Assembly: GCF_030845175.1 (NCBI RefSeq)
Contig: NZ_CP132542.1
Span: 434,001-498,000 of the forward strand
Length of the DNA stretch: 64,000 bases
Origin: Coralliovum pocilloporae
Lineage (GTDB): Bacteria; Pseudomonadota; Alphaproteobacteria; Rhizobiales; Cohaesibacteraceae
Reading direction: 5' to 3'
Both the position numbers and the translations under genes were made by a program. Under the pieces are notes generated by a model. That model was given only the letters and a program-made list of their open reading frames with translations. It did no database searches and was not told where the DNA came from. Positions 16,433 to 23,802 of the stretch are shown in pieces (position 1 is the first letter of the stretch; each line of letters opens with the position of its first letter).

Positions 16433-17944
16433 ATGGGTGACATTACACTTACATCAGCAGTTCGCGAGAACCTTTCTTCTCTGCAGAACACAGCGGACCT
16501 GCTGAACAGAACACAGAATCGTCTCGCGACAGGCAACAAGGTGAACTCCGCTCTGGACAATCCGAGCTCCTTCTTCACCGCTTCCGGCCTCCAGAACCGT
16601 GCAAACGACCTGTCCGGCCTGCTTGATGACATTGGCCAGAGCGTTCAGACGCTGCGCGCAGCTGACGAAGGTATCAAGTCAATCACCAAGCTTGCAGAAT
16701 CTGCCAAAGCGAAAGCCAACCAGGCTCTCCAGACCAACAGCCAGGCAGAACGCCGCGGCTTTGCTCAGGAATATAATGAGCTGCTGACCCAGCTTGAAGA
16801 CATCGCGAAAGATGCAAGCTTCGGCGGCAAGAACCTGCTCGGCGGCGCTGGCAACGATCTGACGGTTATCTTCAACGAAACCAACACATCGAAACTGGAA
16901 ATCGGTGCTGTTGACTTCACCGACACAACCAACAGTGACGGCCTCAACCTTCAGGATCTCACAGAAGGTTCTTCAGGTGCTGTCTCCTTCCAGCTGGCTG
17001 GTGGTTCCGCAACAGAAACCTCTGACTTTGCAGGTCTGAAGACAGAATCGCTTGTTTCTGACTCCAGCTCTTTTGAAGTTGGCGACGTTCTTCAGCTCGA
17101 GACACTGCCTGCCGGTAGTGGTTCAACTGTCGCTAACTCCAGCATTACAATCTCTGCGGATACAACCGTTCAGGATGTTGTAGACACACTCAATGGTGTG
17201 GCTGGTGTCGAAGTAACGTTTGACGAGGCAGATGGTTCCTTGACCATTAACTCTTCGGAAAACGTAACCCTTCGGAACACAGATGGAGGTGCAGCAACGC
17301 CCTCACCGACTGATCTTCTGACAGTATCCGCATCCAATTTTAGCGCTGGATCCGACCTTCTGGCCGGAAGCGGTGGCATTTCTGCAGGTGATACGCTGAC
17401 CTTCACCGATGGTAACGGCTTTGAAGTCGGCACACTGGAAGTGGATGAAACAACCACTGTTAACGATCTGACGACAGCCCTGAGTGATGGAAATGGTGTA
17501 ACAGCCAGCTTCAACTCTGGTACAGGTCAGATCACAGTGGAAAGTGATGTGGATCTGACAATCTCGTCAGATAACGCCAACTTCAATTCACAAACCGGTT
17601 TCGTAGCGGACACCAATGGCGGTGTACAGCTGAACGCAGACGACTCCGGCTTTGCCAGCGACTCTGACATTGAAGGTGCTATCGACCGCGTAAACGCCGC
17701 CCTGAACACACTTCGTTCACAGGCATCTACCTTCGGCACAAACCTGTCGATCGTGGAAAACCGTCAGGGCTTCACGCGGAACCTCATCAGCACTCTGGAA
17801 TCCGGTGCAGGCAAACTGACACTTGCCGATACGAACGTGGAAGGTGCCAACCTGCTGGCTCTGCAGACACGACAGCAGCTGTCCTCTTCAGCTCTATCCC
17901 TGGCAGCGCAGGCAGACCGGAACGTTCTCAGCCTCATCCGATAA
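16433..17944 (+). CDS. Flagellin 1 (divergent copy)
   Basis: This is a filament subunit of 503 residues. The N-terminal D0/D1 helices (LTSAVRENLSSLQNTADLLN, TGNKVNSALDNPSSFFTA) and C-terminal D1/D0 helices (TLADTNVEGANLLALQTRQQ, ending NVLSLIR) are strongly conserved with the next two flagellins. The central 300 residues are a large variable insert with two flagellin-IN-type repeats (SFEVGDVLQLETLPAG and SAGDTLTFTDGNGFEVGTLE). The leader differs from those of flagellins 2 and 3. Bases 17387-17469 are identical to 21233-21315 in flagellin 3. Confidence 0.95.
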   Translation: MGDITLTSAVRENLSSLQNTADLLNRTQNRLATGNKVNSALDNPSSFFTASGLQNRANDLSGLLDDIGQSVQTLRAADEGIKSITKLAESAKAKANQALQTNSQAERRGFAQEYNELLTQLEDIAKDASFGGKNLLGGAGNDLTVIFNETNTSKLEIGAVDFTDTTNSDGLNLQDLTEGSSGAVSFQLAGGSATETSDFAGLKTESLVSDSSSFEVGDVLQLETLPAGSGSTVANSSITISADTTVQDVVDTLNGVAGVEVTFDEADGSLTINSSENVTLRNTDGGAATPSPTDLLTVSASNFSAGSDLLAGSGGISAGDTLTFTDGNGFEVGTLEVDETTTVNDLTTALSDGNGVTASFNSGTGQITVESDVDLTISSDNANFNSQTGFVADTNGGVQLNADDSGFASDSDIEGAIDRVNAALNTLRSQASTFGTNLSIVENRQGFTRNLISTLESGAGKLTLADTNVEGANLLALQTRQQLSSSALSLAAQADRNVLSLIR

Positions 17945-17965
17945 ATGGTCAGGCAGATATTACAG

Positions 17966-17994
17966 AAAGGGCGGGATTTCCCGCCCTTTTTTTT
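17966..17994 (+). terminator. Terminator after flagellin 1
   Basis: AAAGGGCGGG and CCCGCCCTTT form a ten-base perfect stem around a short loop, followed by a continuous T-run to 17994. This is a classic Rho-independent terminator. Confidence 0.92.
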
Positions 17995-18288
17995 GTAACC
18001 ATGCCCCTCACCTCAATTGCCAGGGGTTAAAATCATAGAATTAAGATCCAACATATAAACGCAATCAAAAAAACACATCACCGATGGCAGATGATTTCGG
18101 CACACATCCAACATCATATTTACAATATTAATTAATTATCAATAAATATTAATGCTTATTATTAATTTTTATTATTGAATAAATAAAATATTTACTAAAT
18201 AAATTCCAAAAATCAAAATAAATACTGAAAAATATAGTTCAAAATAAAGAATAAGTCCGTCAATTTTATGAAACTATTCGCATTTATG
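17995..18288. other. AT-rich intergenic tract upstream of flagellin 2
   Basis: No gene is present. From about 18116 to 18265 the sequence is almost entirely A and T, with repeated AATATTAA, ATTAAT and AAATAAA runs, sharply unlike the surrounding DNA. Such a tract can act as an UP element, a curved DNA segment or a binding site for a nucleoid protein such as MucR or an H-NS-like factor. It is absent upstream of flagellins 1 and 3. Confidence 0.5.
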
Positions 18289-18310
18289 GTAACCAAGCAG
18301 TAAGGTTAAC
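18289..18310 (+). promoter_or_regulatory. Paired TAACC/TTAAC sites upstream of flagellin 2
   Basis: GTAACCA (18289-18295) and GTTAACA (18305-18311) lie at the same spacing as the pair before flagellin 3, immediately upstream of the leader hairpin. They may be CtrA-like half-sites or part of the promoter. Confidence 0.33.
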
Positions 18311-18319
18311 AGAACACAA

Positions 18320-18365
18320 TCCCCTTCAACTGCTCAGGATGAGCGGTGCGTAACCTAGAAGGGGA
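18320..18365 (+). promoter_or_regulatory. Nested leader hairpin hiding the flagellin 2 ribosome-binding site
   Basis: TCCCCTTC (18320-18327) pairs without mismatch with GAAGGGGA (18358-18365), and this right arm contains the Shine-Dalgarno sequence AAGGGG that lies ten bases before the ATG. Inside it CTGCTCA (18330-18336) pairs with TGAGCGG (18340-18346) around the loop GGA. The flagellin 3 leader has the same structure with only pairing-preserving changes. FlbT of Caulobacter binds flagellin leaders, and flbT lies 4.4 kb downstream. Confidence 0.62.
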
Positions 18366-18374
18366 ATAGTATTT

Positions 18375-19883
18375 ATGTCTGATATCACGCTCACCTCCGC
18401 GGTGCGGTCGAATCTTCTGTCCTTGCAGAACACGGCCGATCTCCTCGGACGGACCCAGAACCGGTTGGCTACGGGTAACAAGGTCAACTCGGCTCTCGAT
18501 AATCCAGGTGCGTTCTTTACCGCATCCGGCCTTCAGAATCGCGCCAGCGACCTCTCAAATCTGCTTGATGACATCGGTCAGGGCGTCCAGACAATCCGGG
18601 CGGCTGATGACGGCATCTCAGGCATTACCAAGCTGGTGGAATCCGCTAAAGCCAAGGCCAACCAGGCTCTCCAGACACAGAGCCAGGAAGAGCGCCGCGA
18701 ATTTGCCACCCAATATAACGAGCTGCTTGGTCAGATCGAAGATCTGGCGAAAGATTCCAGCTATGGCGGCAAGAACCTTCTCGGTGGGGACGGCAACGAC
18801 CTGACTGTAATCTTCAATGAAGACAACACCTCCAGCCTGACCATCAATGCTGTCGATTATACCGATACAACATTGTCCAATGGCTTGAACCTGCAGGATC
18901 TGACAGAAGGCTCCAACGGTGCCGTAACCTTCAATCTAACAGGTGGCAGCGGCACAGAGACATCTGACTTTGCAGGCCTTAAGACCGAATCCCTGCTGAC
19001 CGATTCAAGTTCTTTCGAAGTTGGTGACGTTATTGAGCTCCAGACGCTGCCTGCTGGCAGTGGATCGCAGGTCAGTGGCTCAAACATCACGGTCTCAGCG
19101 GACACCACCGTGCAGGATCTTCTGGACCAGCTCAACAGTGTTGCGGGCGTTGAAGTCACCTTTGATGAAGGCGACGGCTCCCTGACCATCAACTCCTCGG
19201 AAAACGTAACTCTGCGGAACACCGATGCAGGTGCAGCAACACCATCTCCAACGGATCTCTTGACAGTTAGTGCATCAGCCTTCAACCAGGGTACTCAGCT
19301 TCTATCTGGAAGCGGTGGTATCTCTATCGGTGACACACTGACCTTCACAGATGGAAATGGGTTTGAAATCGGCACTCTGGAAGTTGATGAGACAACCACT
19401 GTTAACGACCTTACCACAGCGCTGAACGACATTGACGGGGTTAACGCCCAGTTCAACAGTGGTACAGGTGGTGTGACCCTTGAAAGTACGGTTGATTTCT
19501 CAATCACCTCCGACAATGCCAATTTCAACTCCGGTACAGGCTTTGCCGCAGACCCAGATGGCGTTACGATTGATGCGGATGACAGTGGCTTTGCCAGCGA
19601 CTCCGACATCAATGATACCATCACACGGTTGAACTCAGCCCTGAACAACCTCAGGGCCCAGGCTGGTACCTTTGGTACGAACCTGTCCACCGTGGAAATC
19701 CGTCAGGACTTCACCAAACGGGTCATCAACAACCTCGAAACAGGTGCAGGCCTGCTGACACTGGCAGACACCAACCTCGAGGGTGCAAACCTGCTGGCCT
19801 TGCAGACACGACAGCAGCTGTCTTCATCAGCTCTGTCCCTGGCAGCCCAGGCTGACCAGTCAGTGCTGCAGCTCATCCGATAA
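18375..19883 (+). CDS. Flagellin 2
   Basis: This is a 502-residue flagellin. Its N-terminal region (LTSAVRSNLLSLQNTADLLG, TGNKVNSALDNPGAFFTASG) and C-terminal region (LTLADTNLEGANLLALQTRQ, ending SVLQLIR) are almost identical to flagellin 3. The variable centre (about 150-410) holds two flagellin-IN-type repeats that are exposed on the filament in related proteins. It has its own structured leader upstream and its own terminator, so it is a separate transcription unit. Nucleotide identity with flagellin 3 is essentially complete over the first few hundred bases, which suggests recent duplication or conversion. Confidence 0.96.
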   Translation: MSDITLTSAVRSNLLSLQNTADLLGRTQNRLATGNKVNSALDNPGAFFTASGLQNRASDLSNLLDDIGQGVQTIRAADDGISGITKLVESAKAKANQALQTQSQEERREFATQYNELLGQIEDLAKDSSYGGKNLLGGDGNDLTVIFNEDNTSSLTINAVDYTDTTLSNGLNLQDLTEGSNGAVTFNLTGGSGTETSDFAGLKTESLLTDSSSFEVGDVIELQTLPAGSGSQVSGSNITVSADTTVQDLLDQLNSVAGVEVTFDEGDGSLTINSSENVTLRNTDAGAATPSPTDLLTVSASAFNQGTQLLSGSGGISIGDTLTFTDGNGFEIGTLEVDETTTVNDLTTALNDIDGVNAQFNSGTGGVTLESTVDFSITSDNANFNSGTGFAADPDGVTIDADDSGFASDSDINDTITRLNSALNNLRAQAGTFGTNLSTVEIRQDFTKRVINNLETGAGLLTLADTNLEGANLLALQTRQQLSSSALSLAAQADQSVLQLIR

Positions 19884-19904
19884 GTTCGGACAAACAAAAT
19901 ATCG

Positions 19905-19931
19905 AAGGGCGGGTTTTTCCCGCCCTTTTTT
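19905..19931 (+). terminator. Terminator after flagellin 2
   Basis: AAGGGCGGG (19905-19913) pairs with CCCGCCCTT (19919-19927) around a T5 loop and is followed by TTTT. Confidence 0.92.
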
Positions 19932-20192
19932 GTTGTCTGTTTTTGCACGCGTCCGTAACGTTTATTCATGTGTCAGGCAAGCGTTCACGCAGAAGAACCG
20001 CCCAGGATCACGGCTCACGAATCGCACTTCATCCGGCAGCTATTCCCTCATCCGACAAGGCAGAAAAATCGGGAAACGTATCGATTTTAGGAAGTTCCAA
20101 CACGTCAAGTGCCCTCCCCTTCGGTCCATCAAGAAAGCCACGTTTCGTTGTTTGAAAGTTTTTCTTAATATACCCGCCCATTCAGCCATTTT
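19932..20192. other. Intergenic region between flagellins 2 and 3
   Basis: No gene, strong hairpin or recognisable promoter consensus is seen here. It is not AT-rich like the equivalent region before flagellin 2. Confidence 0.5.
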
Positions 20193-20216
20193 GTTAACCA
20201 TTTGGTAGGGTTAACA
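20193..20216 (+). promoter_or_regulatory. Paired GTTAACC/GTTAACA sites upstream of flagellin 3
   Basis: GTTAACC (20193-20199) and GTTAACA (20210-20216) are 17 bases apart and sit just upstream of the leader hairpin, as before flagellin 2. They resemble CtrA half-sites. Confidence 0.35.
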
Positions 20217-20224
20217 AACCATTA

Positions 20225-20270
20225 TCCTCTTTAACTGCTCAGAATGAGCGGCAATGGACCTAGAAGGGGA
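20225..20270 (+). promoter_or_regulatory. Nested leader hairpin hiding the flagellin 3 ribosome-binding site
   Basis: TCCTCTTT (20225-20232) pairs with GAAGGGGA (20263-20270). Compared with flagellin 2 the left arm carries two C-to-T changes, and both keep pairing as G-U wobbles while the right arm with the Shine-Dalgarno site is unchanged. The inner stem CTGCTCA/TGAGCGG (20235-20251) is conserved with loop GAA instead of GGA. The ATG follows nine bases after the stem. Confidence 0.62.
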
Positions 20271-20278
20271 AAGTTTTA

Positions 20279-21787
20279 ATGTCTGATATCTCGCTTACCT
20301 CCGCGGTGCGGTCGAATCTTCTGTCCTTGCAGAACACGGCCGATCTCCTCGGACGGACCCAGAACCGGTTGGCTACGGGTAACAAGGTCAACTCGGCTCT
20401 CGATAATCCAGGTGCGTTCTTTACCGCATCCGGTCTTCAGGATCGCGCCAGCGACCTCTCAAATCTGCTTGATGATATCGGCCAGGGCGTCCAGACAATC
20501 CGGGCGGCTGATGACGGCATCTCAGGCATTACCAAGCTGGTGGAATCCGCTAAAGCCAAGGCCAACCAGGCTCTCCAGACACAGAGCCAGGAAGAGCGCC
20601 GCGAATTTGCCAATCAATATAACGAGCTGCTTGGTCAGATCGAAGATCTGGCACGGGATGCAAGTTATGGCGGTAAGAACCTTCTCGGTGGGGACGGCAA
20701 CGACCTGACCGTGATCTTCAATGAAGACAACACCTCAAGCCTGACTATTGATGCTGTTGATTACACCGATACAACATTGTCCGATGGTTTGAACCTGCAG
20801 AATCTGGATCGCGGTGCCAATGGTGCCGTAACGTTCAATCTAACAGGTGGTAGCGGCACAGAGACATCTGACTTTGCAGGCCTTAAGACCGAATCCCTGC
20901 TGACCGATTCAAGTTCTTTCGAAGTTGGTGACGTTATTGAGCTCCAGACGCTGCCTGCTGGCAGTGGGTCACAGGTCAGTGGCTCAGATATCACTGTCTC
21001 AGCAGACACCACCGTGCAGGATCTTCTGGACCAGCTCAACAGTGTTGCGGGCGTTGAAGCCACCTTTGATGAAGGCGACGGTTCACTGACCATCAACTCC
21101 TCGGAAAACGTAACTCTGCGGAACACGGATGCAGGTGCTGCAACACCATCTCCAACGGATCTCTTGACAGTTACTGCATCAGCCTTCAACCAGGGCACTC
21201 AGCTTCTGTCAGAAAGTGGCGGTATCTCTGTCGGTGATACGCTGACCTTCACCGATGGTAACGGCTTTGAAGTCGGCACACTGGAAGTGGATGAAACAAC
21301 CACTGTTAACGATCTCACCACTGCACTGAATGATCTTGACGGGGTTAACGCCCAGTTCAACAGTGGTACGGGTGGTGTGACCCTTGAAAGTACGGTTGAT
21401 TTCTCAATCACCTCCGACAATATCAACTTCAATTCCGGCGCAGGCTTTGCTGTGGACAGCGATGGTGTGAACATTGATGCGGATGACAGTGGCTTTGCCA
21501 GCGACAATGACATTAATGATACCATCACCAGGCTGAATGCGGCTCTGAACAACCTCAGAGCCCAGGCTGGCACCTTTGGTACGAACCTGTCCACCGTGGA
21601 AATCCGTCAGGACTTCACCAAACGGGTCATCAACAACCTCGAAACAGGTGCAGGCCTGCTGACACTGGCAGACACCAACCTCGAGGGTGCAAACCTGCTG
21701 GCCTTGCAGACACGACAGCAGCTGTCTTCATCAGCTCTGTCCCTGGCGGCTCAGGCCGACCAGTCAGTACTGCAGCTCATCCAGTAA
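20279..21787 (+). CDS. Flagellin 3
   Basis: This is a 502-residue flagellin, the closest paralogue of flagellin 2 in both conserved ends (NPGAFFTASG, TLADTNLEGANLLALQTRQQ, ending SVLQLIQ) and most of the central insert. Bases 21233-21315, coding for the second flagellin-IN repeat (GDTLTFTDGNGFEVGTLEVD), are identical to flagellin 1 and differ at many positions from flagellin 2, although sequence on both sides follows flagellin 2. This indicates a short gene-conversion tract. It has its own leader hairpin and terminator. Confidence 0.96.
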   Translation: MSDISLTSAVRSNLLSLQNTADLLGRTQNRLATGNKVNSALDNPGAFFTASGLQDRASDLSNLLDDIGQGVQTIRAADDGISGITKLVESAKAKANQALQTQSQEERREFANQYNELLGQIEDLARDASYGGKNLLGGDGNDLTVIFNEDNTSSLTIDAVDYTDTTLSDGLNLQNLDRGANGAVTFNLTGGSGTETSDFAGLKTESLLTDSSSFEVGDVIELQTLPAGSGSQVSGSDITVSADTTVQDLLDQLNSVAGVEATFDEGDGSLTINSSENVTLRNTDAGAATPSPTDLLTVTASAFNQGTQLLSESGGISVGDTLTFTDGNGFEVGTLEVDETTTVNDLTTALNDLDGVNAQFNSGTGGVTLESTVDFSITSDNINFNSGAGFAVDSDGVNIDADDSGFASDNDINDTITRLNAALNNLRAQAGTFGTNLSTVEIRQDFTKRVINNLETGAGLLTLADTNLEGANLLALQTRQQLSSSALSLAAQADQSVLQLIQ

Positions 21788-21809
21788 GGTTGCGCGGAAC
21801 ACGATACAG

Positions 21810-21836
21810 AAGGGCGGGACATTCCCGCCCTTTTTT
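21810..21836 (+). terminator. Terminator after flagellin 3
   Basis: AAGGGCGGG (21810-21818) pairs with CCCGCCCTT (21824-21832), loop ACATT, followed by T-run to 21836. The stem is the same as those after flagellins 1 and 2. Confidence 0.92.
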
Positions 21837-21938
21837 GCTACAATTTGATTAAGAGTTTAAGGTTTCTCAGGATAAAGTTTTTAAGTTCATTGAGTAGGGT
21901 AGTGAGTCAGTTTCGACAATCGCACCAAGCAATGAGCC

Positions 21939-22646
21939 ATGGCAGACGGATCGATCACAAATCGTACAGCGCCAATTCAATCGGGTTTCGGCCAAACCGA
22001 ACCCGGTGCTCTACCGTTGAAAAAACGCAAATCCAATGATCATCAGGACGACGATACCCCTGACGAGCACAAAGATCAGTATGACAAATCAGCTTTTGTC
22101 TTCGCATTTCTGAATGCAGCAATGGACAATCTGTCCGGGTCTTATGTGGAAACAGATCGCGAGCGTCAGCCTTTCGTTGATCTGAAAGCAATACTTACTG
22201 ATCTGGAAAAATCGCTTACCTTTTTTGCAAGGCGTGCACCAAAAGATCTGCTTCCATCTCTGGAAGCCGTTGAGAAATACAGTTCTGCAAAGATGACCGC
22301 CGATCATCATATCCAGGCTTTTCCGGAACTGTCAGAAAACCCCGCCTTTCTTGAGACCTATAAGACCGTTCCCCCTCGCCTTTTGCAGTTTGATCTGCAA
22401 GAGCTTGGCTCATTACTGACCAGCATAGACAAGCTGAAGAAAATCCTGTCAGCAGAAGTAAAGAGTCATTCAAACGGGATCGATCCGCTGTCCAAACTTG
22501 AACAGCTTTTGCCAGGTGACACTCATATCGCATCAGCAGGAGATGACACCGCTGAACGGTGTAGTCACGACCTGATTGACGATCTCAAACGGGCGCGTAC
22601 GAGCATCAGTTCGACGACAATGATGCACCTGCTCAAACAGCTGTAA
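21939..22646 (+). CDS. Hypothetical protein between the flagellins and flbT
   Basis: The 235-residue product is not one I recognise. It has a polar N-terminus with a basic patch (LKKRKSNDHQDDD), no signal peptide and no membrane segment. The rest is predicted to be mainly helical (for example FVFAFLNAAMDNLSG, PFVDLKAILTDLEKSLTFFA and LQFDLQELGSLLTSIDKLKK), ending in DDLKRARTSISSTTMMHLLK. It reads in the same direction as the flagellins and flbT-flaF, between the flagellin 3 terminator and flbT, so a role in flagellin expression or export is a fair guess from position alone. Confidence 0.72.
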   Translation: MADGSITNRTAPIQSGFGQTEPGALPLKKRKSNDHQDDDTPDEHKDQYDKSAFVFAFLNAAMDNLSGSYVETDRERQPFVDLKAILTDLEKSLTFFARRAPKDLLPSLEAVEKYSSAKMTADHHIQAFPELSENPAFLETYKTVPPRLLQFDLQELGSLLTSIDKLKKILSAEVKSHSNGIDPLSKLEQLLPGDTHIASAGDDTAERCSHDLIDDLKRARTSISSTTMMHLLKQL

Positions 22647-22707
22647 AAACATAGAAAAACAGCCGTTTATCGCCATTTTTACCGTGCTTTTTCCCACCGA
22701 TTCGCTA

Positions 22708-22721
22708 CACTGAAAACAGTG
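22708..22721. promoter_or_regulatory. Inverted repeat upstream of flbT
   Basis: CACTGAAAACAGTG is a perfect five-base inverted repeat with a four-base spacer, 26 bases before the flbT start. It is flanked by two direct copies of GATTCGC. It could be a repressor operator or a small leader hairpin; no family is assigned. Confidence 0.3.
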
Positions 22722-22746
22722 ATTCGCAGCTGGAGATTCAGCACAT

Positions 22747-23163
22747 ATGGCACTCAAGGTCGAACTGAAACCTGGTGAAAAAATCATTGTCGGAGACAGC
22801 GTTCTCACCAATGGCGACCAACGAACTCGCCTGTTTGTCGAGGGTCAGGCCCCAATTCTGAGGGAAAAAGATATTCTGACCCCGGGAACAGCCAACACAC
22901 CAGCAAAACGGATCTATCTTGCAATTCAGATGATGTATCTCGATGGAGACCTCGAGCGACATCATGATGATTACTTTACACTGGTGAATGATTTTATTCA
23001 GGCTGCGCCAAGTGCGATGCCGTATATTCAAAAGATTAACAACACAATCTTAACCGGAACGTTTTATAAAGCATTGAAGGATGCACGCGAGCTTATCGCC
23101 TATGAAGAGGACTTGATTCAGAATGCACTATCAGTCAGTAGCGGCGTATCAGACAGCAAGTAA
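22747..23163 (+). CDS. flbT: Flagellin mRNA regulator FlbT
   Basis: FlbT is a post-transcriptional regulator that associates with the 5' leader of flagellin mRNA in Caulobacter and, in several alphaproteobacteria, tunes flagellin synthesis to filament assembly. The 138-residue protein shows the family start LKVELKPGEKIIVGDSVLTN and the body TPAKRIYLAIQMMYLDGD with YEEDLIQNAL near the end. It is followed by flaF with a 41-base overlap. The SD-hiding hairpins before flagellins 2 and 3 are its most likely targets here, which is inference. Confidence 0.93.
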   Translation: MALKVELKPGEKIIVGDSVLTNGDQRTRLFVEGQAPILREKDILTPGTANTPAKRIYLAIQMMYLDGDLERHHDDYFTLVNDFIQAAPSAMPYIQKINNTILTGTFYKALKDARELIAYEEDLIQNALSVSSGVSDSK

Positions 23164-23491
23164 AGCCGCATCCGATCCGCGTGAACTTGAAAGCGGCCTG
23201 CTGTTGAAAGCGGCTGCCCGGTTGAACGCGATCCGCGATAAATGGGATGAAATGCAGGGCGATCTGGATGAAGCACTTGTCTTCAACCGCAAGCTTTGGA
23301 CAATCTTTGTGACGTCAGTGACGCAGCAGGATAACCCACTGCCCAGCGAGATAAAGCAGAACATCGCCAATCTCGGCATCTTCATTTTCAATCAGACAAT
23401 CCAGATCCAGGCGCAGCCTGCACCGGAAAAGCTGGATGTTCTGGTGTCGATCAACAAAGACATTGCCATGGGCCTGCGCGGCCAGAGTTGA
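23123..23491 (+). CDS. flaF: Flagellin synthesis regulator FlaF
   Basis: FlaF is required for flagellin synthesis or secretion and acts against FlbT. The 122-residue protein has the typical YQTASKAASDPRELESGLLL start and FNRKLWTIFVTSVTQQDNPL, followed by IKQNIANLGIFIFNQTI, all FlaF landmarks. Its ATG lies inside flbT (41-base overlap), so the two are translationally linked. A strong terminator follows 25 bases after the stop. Confidence 0.93.
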   Translation: MHYQSVAAYQTASKAASDPRELESGLLLKAAARLNAIRDKWDEMQGDLDEALVFNRKLWTIFVTSVTQQDNPLPSEIKQNIANLGIFIFNQTIQIQAQPAPEKLDVLVSINKDIAMGLRGQS

Positions 23492-23516
23492 TCGACAAAA
23501 CAGTTCTGAAATGAGG

Positions 23517-23542
23517 AAGGCCGGAATTCTCCGGCCTTTTTT
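23517..23542 (+). terminator. Terminator after flaF
   Basis: AAGGCCGG (23517-23524) pairs with CCGGCCTT (23531-23538) and is followed by a T-run. A second hairpin, GCCCCG/CGGGGC, lies at about 23558-23577. Confidence 0.88.
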
Positions 23543-23700
23543 GTGTCTGCAAAAAATGCCCCGTTCAGGTTCGGGGCACATCAAGCAATACAGTCAGGGT
23601 GGTTTTCAACGATTTTCGCAAAGCCGAACCGGAAAACACCTCCGTCCCCACCGTCGCTACGACAGGTTAAATGGAAAGGCGAAAACTATACGGCTGAATC

Positions 23701-23800
23701 CTACAGCGTGCTTCTGAAAAGTTGATAGACTTTTCAGACAAAAGCTCGCGCAGCAATAAACTCTTAAAGCACCGCTACCAATTCAAATTAAAGATTTGGG
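23701..23800 (-). repeat. Dispersed intergenic repeat, copy A
   Basis: Read on the minus strand this roughly 100-base segment aligns along its length with 45478-45585 and with 38725-38797. Shared blocks include GGTGCTTTAAGAG, CGAGCTTTT and TATCAACTTTTCAGAAGCAC. It contains the inverted repeat CTGAAAAGT/ACTTTTCAG (23713-23736). It lies between the converging flaF and flgL genes and reaches within three bases of the flgL stop. Confidence 0.7.
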
Positions 23801-23802
23801 GC

